A DNA stretch of 64,000 bases from Pachyseris speciosa (taxonomy: Eukaryota > Cnidaria > Anthozoa > Scleractinia > Pachyseridae), in NCBI GenBank assembly GCA_016490735.1, contig JAEMWC010000051.1, forward strand, positions 417,001 through 481,000, given 5' to 3'. A program made the position numbers and the translations under genes. The first letter of the stretch is position 1, and every line of letters begins with the position of its first letter. Shown here piece by piece: positions 1 through 54,900 of this stretch. Under the pieces are notes generated by a model, which saw only the letters and a list, made by a program, of their open reading frames with translations, searched no databases and was not told the DNA's origin.

Positions 1-1017
1 TTATTATAAATATATATAGCCTACATGTATAATTATGCATGCATGCACAATATACATCAAGCAATAATCACTACAATTTTGTTAGTTAACTGTAAACAGA
101 AAAGAGAAATACAATGCAGCAATAATATTATTGGTATAGTCAGCAAGCTAATGATACAATGTGCTCAGTTGCAGTCTCAGGAAATCTGAGGCCGGATACC
201 ATACAGTGTATACATATACATGCATTTAGGTACAGTTTACCATGAAGTCATTTCTGCATTGTTTTTAGTGACTTGAGGAGAACCAGTCATTTCATTCAGT
301 GCCGGAGAGTTATCATTTTCCTAGCAGGCCAAATCCAGAGAGACAACATTGAAGCACCCATATGCAACAATCAGTTCATTAAAAAAAAACTTTGTAATTG
401 ACAAAGAATGCCTTTTTCCACTCTTCACAGAAGAAGATTGAAAAGTGAGCCACTCACTTCTTGAAACAGGTTGTTTAGAAATACTGTCAGCTAGTGAAGC
501 TTTTATTTTCAGTTACAGTAAGTGTCTAATTAAGAGAAACTAATTTACTGTGCATGAAAGAATAGCATTATAGACAAAAATTGGACTGCTTTCAACAAAA
601 ACAAAAACCCCGAACAGGAGTTACTTGAACTTAATTAATAAAATCAACAGAATAGTCAGATGGTCAACATGAAAATTAGACTTGTCAGGTTTGATATCAC
701 CATACACCTTGTATTATTGATTAGTTTTAGCTTGACCTTATTTTATGAAACGTTATATCTAGTCTTATGTAAATAGATTTTAAAACTTAATTTTTAATCT
801 TATATTATTCTTAGTTATTTGTTGTAAGCATTATTACAATCTAGTTCTTTTCACTTTTACTTTCTGTGTTTTACCTGCAAACTAGCTGGTGAGATTGTCC
901 TCACAAAAGCTAAGTGTATATACACAATAAACTTGACTTGACTTGACTTGATGACAGAATGGAGGCTGGTCACAGGCAAACAGAATAAAGTCAGGCTTGA
1001 CTCAGTATAAAGTGTAC
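1..1017. other. SMC5 intron/downstream sequence
   Basis: Non-coding AT-rich sequence beyond the last exon found. I see no further SMC5 exon here. Positions 660-953 are the 3' end of a retroelement (separate entry). Confidence 0.5.
660..953 (+). mobile_element. 5'-truncated LINE 3' end with (CTTGA)n tail
   Basis: AT-rich 3'-UTR-like sequence with an AATAAA-type stretch that ends in about four copies of the pentamer CTTGA at 932-950. A short-period tail like this is usual for CR1/L2/RTE-type LINEs. There is no coding sequence left. Confidence 0.45.
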
Positions 1018-42449
<41,432 letters not shown>

Positions 42450-42993
42450 GCTGGTGAAATTTCCCGCTAAATGTGTGTTGGCATACGGGACTTTCCAAAG
42501 GCCATAAATAGGCAATTGACATGCCAAATTTGGAGTGCTCTATCAAATACATGTTTCTGAGCATGACGGAAGTATGTATGTCACGCACTGCAATCCGTCA
42601 CATTTCTCAAATATTCCTGGAAACAAAGAGCGTCGGGGTTGCGGATTTTGCGTGCAGGTCATATTGGTTGTTTAGAAAGGTTGCTCTCTTCAACAAAGGC
42701 ACCGATTCGAGGAATGGATGTAAACAACACGCCATGAGCAAAGGTAATGTTAGATATTGTCTAGGCGGGCGCGTGACAAGGGAACACTCATAATAAACCG
42801 ATCTCTGACAGTTTTCTTCCGCGTTTTTTCTGAGAAGTTTGATTATCTTCATTGCCGCTGATTGCGCAGATATTCTGAAAACCAATTTTTCAGACTTTCT
42901 ATGTGCTTGTCTTGCCCCTCAATGTCTGTTTCCTGCTGTTTCAAAGAGTTGCTTTCATGCTTGGACGGCCTGCATTGAATTAATTAGCTAATA
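42450..42993. promoter_or_regulatory. Bidirectional promoter between SMC5 and the LRRK1-like gene
   Basis: 544 bp separate the two start codons. It includes a GC-rich CpG-bearing stretch (for example CTAGGCGGGCGCGTGAC near 42762) and no obvious TATA box for either gene. Open frames on both strands here have no recognisable domain and overlap each other. 5' UTRs of both genes must lie within it or start from it. Confidence 0.6.
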
Positions 42994-45900
42994 ATGACCG
43001 ATGAAGAGGCTTCTCTCGACAATGAACGTGAGTGATTTCTTGATAAACCAATCCTTGATGTACAATTAATTTGTATCTGCTAAAGTGAGCCTCAATTATG
43101 CTTAGTAATATTGCGAAGAAATGTCGTTTTCAAAGTGTTATGAAGAATATGTAGACGAAAATTAACTTAACCTTAATTTAACAACAAGAACATGCATCAC
43201 TGAATAACTGGTTTTATTTCAATTTCCCTGAATACAGCCACTCATATTTTGATCTGTTAGTACATACATTTTAATTTTACAACCTAGAATATTCCCAGTC
43301 ACCAGGAAACTGATGAATGTCAAATTCGTTTATCAAATACAAAATGTCATGTGCATGTGATCATTTGTGTAACATTTTCTTGTAAGTATGCCAGACTATG
43401 GCCGGAATCCATACCCAGATTTGGATCATCAGGTATCTCTGGACACACTGAAACAGTATTTGATAGCTGACGTCGTCATCAGTAACATTGCATTTTATTA
43501 TTAAATTACACTGTGCTGGTTTCACTTTTATTTTTCCAGAATAATTATAACGACTCAGATGATTTTGAATCTGTTGCTCCTCATGTTTAAATGCTACTTA
43601 TATTCCCCACTACCAGCCAACTGATGAATGTCCACTTTTCAAATGAAAAACTTATAACCTCATGCATTTCATTTAACGCACCCTATACAAGAAACATGTC
43701 AGAATCACACGGTGATATAGAGAATTTATAGAATTGAGCTGTCATCAGCCCCAGGGGGGGTACTCGGGATTTCAAGTGACGGGGATGATCGAATGGAGCC
43801 AAAAGTCAAGACCCAAAAAAATCCCTAGGGCTTCCAGCAAAACCCCAAAAAATCCCTGGACCAAAAATTAACCCCAAAAAGCTACGCCAGGGCACTACCG
43901 ATTCTTTTTAATACCCCAAAAAATCCCTACTCAAATCAAGCTACCCAAAAAATACTTCCCAAATTTTCGTACCCAAAAAAATCCCAGAATCGAAAATTTC
44001 AAACCCAAAAAAATCCTTCGATCATCCCCGTCACTTGAAATCCCGAGTACCCCCCCCCCGGGTCATCAGCCAATTGTCTGAAGAGACTGAACAATGTAAT
44101 TTGATATTTGCAGTGCTCATTGCTACTAATGGGTGATTAAAAGCAACATACATGCAGTTAATTGATATGGTTATATCCAATCCTGAGACAAAAAACAAAT
44201 GGCCACACAACTTTGCCAGTCTGGTGTCACTTCATCACAACATTTATACCAGGGTTCTTCTTTCTGTACTTCCCAGTCAGATCCTTGCCGGCTGGCTATT
44301 TTCAAATGTAAAGTATATGTGCATGTGTGAAAAATCATAGTAAAAGCGAACATTCCAACATTTTGGGGTCTATCATTGGTCAGAAGGTAGTACGTAAAAG
44401 GAACATTACTGGGTGCTTCATGCCACAGAAACTGGAGTTGAAGTGCCATTCCAGAAAAATAACTACTCCTGGGAAGAGTCAATGGACATTCTGTGCAGTT
44501 GTGGGGTCGTTAAGTCCAAAGTGTTTATAGAAAAGTGTGAAGCAAAATTATATTTTTCAAGGTGGTGGGGTCAAGGCAAGCTGAACAAAATTGGGACTGG
44601 GGGGAATGAACATTTTCCTTAACATACACATGAAGTGTCAAGCTGTGGGTTTATTATCCAATAGGTAATAGACTTGTCTGTTTTATAGCATTAAATTTGT
44701 CCATGTATGTTGTTGCAGGTGTTATAAAACTGTTGATCGAGGCCTGCACAACAGGCAACCTTAACACGCTGCTACAAGCAATTTACTGTAACCATGACCT
44801 GGCACAGGAGCTCATTTGCAAGGAGAGGAGTGGAGAAGAGTCGCCTGATCCTAACTCACCTAGAAGTTTCCTGTTTATGGCTTGTGAAAACGGACACTTT
44901 GATGTTGTGCAACAGCTGGTGGATTTTGGGGCAGATGTTAATCTTGCATCTTATGATGGCCTGACGCCTTTGTGTGCAGCATGCATGAAAGGGCATCCAA
45001 ACATTGCAAGGTTTTTGATATCCAAAGGTGCGCTTGTGCACGATCCAGCACTAGGTCCCTCATCACCTATCTTATTGGCTTGCAGATCTGGGAATCATGA
45101 CATCATTGAACTGTTACTGTCAGAGCAACCTCTTCTTTTACGGACACATGGGCATTTGCTTCTCTCAGAAGCTTGTCGACTTGGGCATGTGCAAGTAGTA
45201 CGGTTATTGATCAAAAAGGGAGTAGATGTTAATCCACCTCCTTTCTTGGTGACAACAACAGATGCTCAGGGCAGGCTTGCCCAGTGTCCCCTTGTAAGTG
45301 CATGTGTTGGACAACAGACTAGTGTTGTTAATTATCTGATTGAGAATGGTGCTGAAGTGACACCTGAGATTGTAGAAAAACATTGGGAACTTATAGGAGA
45401 AGCACTTATGAGGTAAGAAAGAGAGGTTTATGCCATTATGATCATCCCATCAAGCTTAAGGCTTGTGATACTTTTAATAGTTTGATACTATATTCTAAAT
45501 CACTTATATTTTTCAGTCATACTTAGTAGTTTAAGAGGCCCTATAGATCTAGAGTCACTTATATATGTTATGGTTTAAATTTATTTTGGTTTGAATTTTT
45601 TAAACCAGTTTAAATTTTTCAAACTGGTTCATATTTTTCAAACTGGGTTGAAATTTTCAAACCAGTTTAATTTTCAGATTTCATTTTCAAACAAGCACTT
45701 ATTTTGAATTGTTACCTTTTGATGTAAGGCTAGGAACTATGTGACTCTCTTAGTAATTAGGGTTAAGCCCTCAGGGTAGTGATTAGGCCTAAGCACTTAT
45801 TTGGAATGGTTAGCTTTGATGTTAGGCTAGAAACTTTACATGTGTCTTAGTAAGCAGACATTGGGAGGAGTAGCCAAGCTACCTGTACAAGTTAATACTG

Positions 45901-48900
45901 CATAGTGTAGGAACAGTCTCACAGGGTTGGTGAATTCAATACAGTTGCTAAATTAAAGGTGGCTATGTAAGTTCAAGTAAATGCCCATATACTGACATTA
46001 GCTGCTTACATACAACCTGTAAATACTTAACTCACTGGTCTTCTTATGTTGTAAAAAGTAATGATAGCATTAGTATGCAATTTGAGGCCAATACTATAAT
46101 TATTATAGTATTGGCCTCAAATTGCATCCAGCAGGCTCTTGTTATAATACAGACCATCACATTCTTTGTTTCCTGAAAAAAAAACTGTCAGTGTTTTAAC
46201 AAATCCAGGAAGAAACTTTATCTGATATTAAGATTTATTCATTTGTTTTATCTTTGAACATTTCTCATCCCACTTGAAAACACCTGTAGTTAATTTAATT
46301 TGTTGTTTACACTTGACATTGAAACATAAAATTATTGATATAAAAGATAAAAATTTACAATTTTGTACACATGTTAATTACATGTGGATTTTGCTCAAAT
46401 CTGCACAATCTAAAGCTTGTATATAAATATTGCAAAATTCTGGAAACTGGAAACACTACAAATACAAAAATTATACTTTACTCTCAGTGCATATATATGT
46501 GTTCAGCAGTGACTTGTTATTGATGTTAGCATCAGTAAGTTATGCCATGCATGTATATCACTTTTGTGGCTCTCTTGTACTTTTCTGATTGGCCTTTTAT
46601 TTGCCTTATCAGCTAGGCTTTCAAGTCCAGTCATATTTTATAGCTGCAAACATTTGAAACAGAAGAAATATAACATAATACAATTAACCCATTGGTACCC
46701 GTGCCGGCCAAAACCGGCCACGCAGAACCACGTCCCTTGTACTGCTTGTGACATCATCAGTTTTAATGCTCCTGGACAACTTTTACATGTAGCATGTGTA
46801 GGGGGAAGAGATCTTTAAAACCATACCCATACCCATTCTGTCAAACAGGCTGGAGAAAACGTGAAAAAAACAAGTGACGTTGAGCCAAAAATTTGAATGA
46901 AAATCTTGTTCCACTAGCTACCCACCTGCACTTTCTTCCACCAAATCCTATGATCCTAAACGTTTTCCACAAATCTTTTCCCACCAAAAGGAAGCCCAGA
47001 AAATGCCCAGCAAGAGAAAAAGAAAGCGAGGCAAGAAAAGCGAAAGAAAAGGGCAGGAGAGAAAGCGAAAGGTTGAAGGAGAGGGGGCGGCAAAACTTTT
47101 TAACCTAAAAAATATCTCGAAATTTTGTTTTCTGTGCATGCCCAATCTTGGAAAGCTAATATTGAGCATCAGGAACAGAAGGGCTCGATGAACTCCACCA
47201 GCAAACAGAGGTTTGGGCAGTTTTAGTTCTTTTTGGCTAGAATCTGGCCAGAAAACGGCTCAGCGAGTTTCAAAAGGTGTTTTTCGGCAAAATGCTCAGT
47301 AGTCAATGGGTTAATATAATTATAAGTATTTTCCTCTGAAAAAGGAAAAAAACATATACCAAGTTATTGGTTTCATTAAAGTGTCTTCTGTTTTATTGTG
47401 GTTCTGGTATGTATATAAAGAGTAGATAGCTGTTCAAAAAAGTTTTTTTCTAATTCCTCTATGTTTTTGCCTTGAAATCGTCGTTCCAAGTTCCTGCTAG
47501 AGCCATGCCCATCAAACTTCACTGAGCTAGTAAGGGGCATGGGTCTATTCCTGATTTGACGGCACAAACTGATTTACATCACATTAAGTCTTTGTAAACA
47601 TACATGCAAAGCACTACTAACATTGATATGTGAAACTAAAAAGCTTGAAGTTTGTCATCTTTTATTCACTATTTAAGGCAAGTGTTCAGTAACAAAAATG
47701 TAGTGTTATAGTAGTTGTCAGCTCAATAGGAAAACTCTGCACAAAATCAAAACTCATCAAGAAAGACTACAAAGATCGGAGTATAAATTGTGATAAAGAG
47801 GTTTACCTTTTTACACCATGTTATTTCTCCACAGATACACTAAAGAAACTCAGACCAAGAAAAAGGCACCTTTCACATATGAAGTAGATCCATCTGTCAC
47901 CATGTTTTCTGCCACGTGGAACAGAAAAAACTTGTGTGCTCTCCACAAGGCCTGGTTTGTCAACTTGTCGGCACGACTTGTAAGTGTTGATTTGTCAGAC
48001 AACCACATAGAAGAACTACCAGACGAGCTTTTTAACACCCTGCCACTGTTAGAAGTGCTTGATGTGTCCAAAAATAAGCTGCAATATTTGCCTGAAGTTA
48101 CAAGCGACTTTACAAGGTAGAAAATTGCCAGTGAATGCTGTCCGATTTTATTGATTGCCTCTTTTTATTTCATGGTCAGTTATTGTACATGTACATGAAA
48201 CCTGTTAAGATCCTACAGTGGGCAGTAACAGGTAACTAGTTTGCAAACAAAATGAGAAATGTTTTCAGAAAAGTAAGTAGAATTTGCTTGTTGACATAAC
48301 ATTCAATGAAACTAGGTCTATAATAACTCATTGGATTATTTTAGGGAAATGTGGGAAAGTTCACATTTGACAAAGGGATCCTTCACCACCCCCCTACCCA
48401 CCCCCACCCTCCCCCTACAGTTGCAAATGTGCCAATAAACAGTGCGAATCCCAGTGGGTCAACTTGTACTCTAACTACGCCTTCATGAACAACATACGCA
48501 CATAACCCTTGTAGAAACAAAATTATACGTCTTTCGTGAAAAAGGGAGATTTTGAAATGTCTGCAGGATCACTCCCCTGGCTCCAGAGGCCCGTTTAATG
48601 AAAAAATAAGTTAGAAATTAGTAGACGGACACCAAACAGTTCCCCAGCAACCTGGCATGCCCTTGTGGGGTGTAAACTGTCTAGCGGTGTTTTAAAACCT
48701 TTTTTTACATTTGCATCCATTCTTTAAACTCCTTAAAATTTCACTCCAATTCACGTGTACCCCACCTTAAACATTGATTATTTTACGATATTGAAAAAGG
48801 AAAGATGGAATTCAAACTGGTGGTCAAGTTGAAAGTAACTGGCTCGTTGATAAACAGTCATTTGATTGAAGTTAAATTTCGTCGATCCCGCGATATCTGT

Positions 48901-48904
48901 CAAG

Positions 48905-48951
<47 letters not shown>

Positions 48952-51900
48952 TTTATTAACAGCTTTTCCATAAAATTATGTGGCTCTACATCTGTTAAGG
49001 TAGTAAAACTATAACTAAGAATGTAGTTGCCTAAAAATTATATTTGGTGTATACGAGTATGAAATCATTAGCTAAGGATACTACAGGTTTAAAAGGTAAA
49101 TATAGATTTGTGTTAACTAAGGACCTTTTCCTGTCCCTTAGACGTACTATCTTGACAGAACTTGGCTTTCCTCTTTCCTGCTTAAGGGTTTGTGAAGTCA
49201 GATTTGAATGCAGGGACCCAGCTACCTCCCGCTCATTTAACAAACTGAAAAGAGAGCTAGATCAACACAGAGGTCACGCTTTTTTTTGTTGTCGGTTTTT
49301 TCATCAATCAGGTTGCAAAAACTCTTCGCTTTTGACAACCAGCTTCAGTTTGTCCCATCCTCTCTCCTGCAAATACCAACGCTGACAAAACTGCGGCTTG
49401 AACGGAACAACATAACCTCCTTAAGTGGCAACCCATACGATAGTGAAGACAACTCGAGCAAGACCGACAGTGAGACATGGGGCTGTACTGCCTTGAAGGT
49501 CCTTGTTCTGTCGCACAATATGCTGCAGTATTTACCGAGAGGAATTCAAGGGGCTGCTGCCATGACAAAGCTCTTGCTAGATCACAACAGTTTGCGGGAA
49601 TTTCCTATGCCGTGGAAATGTCCTTTGGTAAGTTAGAGAAGGTTGGGCAGCCCCCTTCCCACCAAGATACATGTGAGAGCGGCATGTGAGAGCTTTAAAA
49701 GCTTATGATAATTTGTGAGAGTGTGTAAGACTTTGTAGCTATAAACGGAACCAGCTGGAGAGAGTTAGAACATTAACATTGCTTGAGTGTAGAATGGGGG
49801 TGAGAGTGGGTAATTATTTACAGAATTACGAGTTCAAACTACATGCATCATATATGTTTCTACGTTTCTTTTCCGTCCTCTGCAAAACAGCAATGTAAAG
49901 CTACCAGCACCTTGTGCAGACTGACGTGGAAACATGACGGTAAAATTTCATTCACTGCTGCAGCAGTGTACCATAATTATAACTTAAAATCTGCTGTCAT
50001 TTTACTCACTACTGACTATAATCGTAGCACGATCGAGACATTTATGGGTTTTTTTAATCAGAAGGGTTGTCTTTTTTCTTAAAATAATTTCCAATCATTA
50101 TCTTGGCATGTGGACGTAACGCGTTAGTTTGTTTATGCCAAAGCATTCGTTTTTGCAGTTACTGTATTTACGAAATTAGCAAATATTTAGGAAAGCTATG
50201 AAGCGGTCTATTCTGGCCGGTTCCTTTTTCCAGTTCGTTAGCCGTAACCTGCTAAAACGTTTTCTCTTTTACGTTTGCAGCAAACCCTTGATCTTTCCCA
50301 CAACAAGTTTACTCATTTCTCTTGCAACGTTGAAATGGTTTGGGCATCTTCCTTGACGCGTCTAAACCTTTCGTATAACAACCTATCCACCATTTCTTGG
50401 AGCATCTGCCAACTGTCCTGTCTACAAGACCTGGATGTCAGCCACAATGCCATTAGACAATTACCGAAGGAAGAATTTTGGACTACAACGACCATGCATA
50501 AATTAAATCTCTCCCACAACAAGGTAATCAAACCATGGTTTTCTGCAAATATTCATAGTATTGTAGAACATCTTTATATTCTCACAGTGTTTCAAGTCTC
50601 GAAACACGTTCAGGCAGAACCCTTCAGACTGGTTTATCTCAGTTCTGTTTGTTTTAATTTGTCGAAATTCATGTTATTTCCTTTCGTGTTCCGTTTGCTG
50701 TGTGCACGTAATACTAATTGATTCAGGAACCCGATCTTTGTGCGTTTAGCCCTGACCAAACATTTTACCGTTTGGCCACCTTTTTTGGTTGTGTTTGATC
50801 GTGTTTGGTCGTGTTTTTAACCGTCTCGCCAGGGCTTCAAACATCAGTTGACATGTTTGGCCACCAAGCAATGTTTGACATGATGATTTTTGGTCACCAA
50901 ACATTTCCCGTTTGCCATGGCTTTAAGTATTGGATTACTTTCTTTGCGCCCTTTGCACAAAATCGATTTTTTTCATTCCGAAAAACTGCTGTGTTCTTTG
51001 ACGCTGAAAACACATCTCCCTAACCCTGCTCAGTGTAGCATGTAACGAGCTCCCCGAAGGAGCACCTGTAAGAGCATAATTAGTCTCCTTCGCAGCCGCT
51101 CGGGCCGGAGTCACGCAACGCTCCCCGTCCCCACTAGAGCATAATGGACAGCGCGCACATCAATTTTGTCCAAAGTTTCTTTTGTTTCCTTTTATACAGC
51201 TCTCCGCCAAGCCTCTAGTTGACCCCCAAGCTGGGTCTCCCAGGCGATTTCCGTTTTTCAAGCTTTCAGGTCAAGAAGAAGCTCAGTATGTGAAGACAGA
51301 CTGTGAACTCCCCACCTCTCTGTTCTCCCCAACACTCGAAACACTTCTGTTACATGACAATAACTTACATGTGGTTCCATTAAGCGTGTGCGGACTGATG
51401 AGTCTCATTGAACTGGATTTAAGCAAGTAAGTGGCTGATCAATTTAACCTCCCCCTCCCTTGCTCGAATCTCAACTGATTGGATGGAACTTCCTTTAAGA
51501 TATGAACGATGAACATGTAAGCTAAGGGAGTACACGCGGGTGCTTGGTGTACTGGTTGTGTATGACACAACTTCTTTTTATATTTCAGCAATCCCGAAAT
51601 GCGAACTCTTCCCCCGAGCTCGGTAAACTACGTGAGTGTTGGCAGCTAAGACTCAACAAGCTCAACCTTCTTGCACTCCCCAAGCACGTCAGACCAGGTA
51701 CAAAGATTAGAGAAAAGCTACTCCCCTTATTTTGATACCATTTGCCTGATAGGTTTGACAACAAAAAAACATTTTTGGGAAATGTCGGCTACCCACAAAT
51801 TATCTGAGCAATTACAAGCAAACGTAATTCGATGCGTTAAGAAAAGTTGTTTCTAGAAGCGGGAATTATTTTTCTTTTCTGCATAAAAAAAGAGGATCTT

Positions 51901-54900
51901 CTTTGCTTGGTTATTTCCAAGCCAACGCTTGCGCGGCAAGTTGAATGATCGCGATCATCTGTAAGGTTTCTGATTGGCCGAATTATGTGCCATCGTCTAT
52001 TGGCTGAGAGACAACTTCCATGCGCCATATTCTTGGAAGTTACATGTCTTTTCATTCACTTATTCCATTCATGCATTCATGCATGCATTTATGTATTCGT
52101 TTGTAAACATATACGCACGTAAATCGTTTTCTGAAATCATTGATTTATTTCAGATTACTGATATAAACCAACATAAACCAACACGCGGAGTAGACGCACC
52201 ATGGGCGCTTGGCGTTGGAGAAATAAATGGAACTCAGCTAATGCAAATCAACAAGAAGAACAATTTGTTTTTTATCAGCGAATCCCCATCATCGTTCTCG
52301 TGTTACCAAGCTTATCTGACTTCGTTTCGTTTTGTTGTTAGGTGAGAATGGTGTTCGACCAAAAGATACTCTGGCGTACTTACGAGCAACTCTACGCAAG
52401 TCAGTTCCGTATTACCGTATGAAACTGATGGTGGTAGGATTACAGGTAAGAGACGAGAGACTGGGACCAGCTTATAAAGGAAGCCAGTTATATATCAAGT
52501 GTAGTCAATAACACCCCAAACTCCAGTTCAACCGAGAACCAAGACCCGTGGTGTTGTGTTTACTTGTCTGTTTGTTTTCTTGCTTATTTTTCGCTTATCA
52601 GGTAGTTTCTCCTTGCACTGACGCGGTTTCTCAGCTTGAAATTCAGTTTTCCAAACTGTTAATGCTTCTCATAGAATATCGGGCCAGTAAAGAATATTTT
52701 CGTTACACGTTTCAACCACTGGAAGTGGCATTATTGTTGTTTACTGTTTTTGTTTGTTTTTTTCTATACCTTTCTCAACTGAAACCTTATTTACTGTCAG
52801 AACAGCATAGCTAAACATAACTTAAGCATATACTCTTTCTCTCTTATTACATTGTACTTTTAAAACTGCTTCTTTGAAAATAGATTCTATCTCAATTCTT
52901 TACTTTAAACTTTAAAATCTGGAGAACTGGCTAGAAAATCTTAGGATTATTTCAGCTCCAGGCTTTATTAAGTACAAACAATTATTATCTTTTCTCTATT
53001 TATATATATGTATGTAATTAAGTACAAGGCGAATAAAGGTGTTGTTGTTGTTGTTGTTGTTATTTCAACTGTGTATTTGCGTATTCAGGGTCGAGGAAAG
53101 ACAACCCTGCTGTCGGCACTGAAAGGTCAGAAGCTGCCACCCAACCTGTCTACTGTCGGCATTGTGATTGATGAGTGGCAGATTCAGGTGTCGTCCAGTT
53201 CTAAGTTCTCATTACCGCGCTTCTTGGGCCAGGTAAGAGGCAGGCAGGAGCCAGGTATCGTTGTTGTAGGCTATATATTGTAGCACACGCACACAACCGG
53301 TATAAGAAAGAAAAAGCGTACAAGAGAACAATGATTTGGCTTTTTATATCGTTCCGTCACAATGGAGGTTCTGTGGTATGGTGCTGAATAACAACACCAA
53401 CAACAGCAACGGTAACGAGAATAGTCTGAACAAAAACCCTTTTCTCCCCGTTTTCTCGACTCTCTCTATCCAGATGCATAATTGATTACCAGCCAACCGT
53501 AAGTCAAACCAGCTTTCCTCTTGTTCTTTCTTTTAGAGCGACGGGCCGTTGATAACATTCAGCACTTGGGATTTGGCAGGACAGAACGTTTATTACGCCG
53601 CTCATCAAATGTTTCTGTCTCCCAACACTCTTTACTTGGCTGTGTGGAATGTGACACATGGAGAGCAAGGAGTAGAGTCCCTCAGGCCTTGGCTCCTTAA
53701 CATACAGGTGAGCGACAATCACTTGTTGCAAGTTATATGTTATCGTGTTGTGAATGTCAGGATAAAACAAACATTTCCGAGGACAAGCGGACAATCTTAG
53801 GATGCACTCCACTTTTTCAGTTATGGTCGTTTTATTGTCTTAGTGCGTTGTCATTGCGCTATCACTCTACCAATGAGATGGGGGAAAGTTTTTGCAGTTG
53901 ATGCGGAAAGTTCCTGGAACCTCCAATCCAAATTTTAGAAAAATCGAAAGCGCCCTTCTCTTGAGAACAGGATTAAAAGAAAAATTGTCCGAGGGTTTGC
54001 GGTAATCAATTGTAAGCAACAGTAAAAAGTACTTACTGCAGGTTTGCCACTTTCATGGAAAAGTTAGGGAGAAACAGATTTTTTCAAAGTCGGGAAAAAG
54101 TCGGGGAATTTGCATCACGTCAGGAAAATACCAAAAGTCAGTGAAACGTCAGGGGATTTTCTGGTTAGGCACTAGTTTTTTTTTTAAACGGTGTACTTGT
54201 TGGTAAAGGTAATGTCATTTTTAACAATTTATACGAAGTGATTGATTTCTATGGCTTCTTCGCTGGCTTCATTGCCTAAGGGTTTGTCGTGGATGGTCAG
54301 TGAAAAGTCAGGGAATTTAGTTTATATCCCGGTGAGTAGAAAAGCTGCAGTCAGAGGCAAACATCTCTTCAAGGTAGCTGTGGAAGTCCTTGGCAAAAAG
54401 CAATCGGTTGCATTAAGTTAAGAGTTACCAAGGCTTTTATATGAAGATGTTATCAATCGTGGTTTGAAATAATAATCGTTTGCCCCGCCCCATGTCATTG
54501 CCACTTTGTTGCAATCAAAGTAAGTGACTTTATATCGCAAGTCAAACCGACTATTAACAAAGCCACGATCAAAGCTTTGTGAACGACATTGGATGTTTTT
54601 CCTCGAAACGTACATAATGGATTGAAAAGTTGGTTTTATAAGAGAAGTGAAAGATCCTTGTTGTAAAGAAAGCCTGAAAAAAGGATACTTCACAAATTAA
54701 TGTGATCAAGTAAGCTGAAGCTTGTCACTCCAGCCACATCCCACAAGCTTAACGTTTTCATTGCTTGTTTTATGGATATGTGGGTACTTGAGCCTGAGCA
54801 TTAGCTATGCCATGCTGATGAGGCCTAACAAGGCCGAAACAGCTGTCCATGGCTGCCTATGCTTGGGCTCAATCTTTGCTTTGGTAGATTTAAGGGGTAA

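Noticed and set aside
42521..42885. Overlapping frames on both strands between the two gene starts
   Set aside because: No domain, no splice support and mutually overlapping; the interval fits a promoter and 5' UTRs.
46893..47191. Lys/Arg/Glu-rich frames on the plus strand
   Set aside because: Low-complexity AG-rich sequence inside a TTAA-flanked element; unlikely to be a gene.
53504..53812. 102-codon minus-strand frame over a LRRK1-like exon
   Set aside because: Antisense shadow of the Roc exon 53537-53707, which has clear GTPase motifs on the plus strand.
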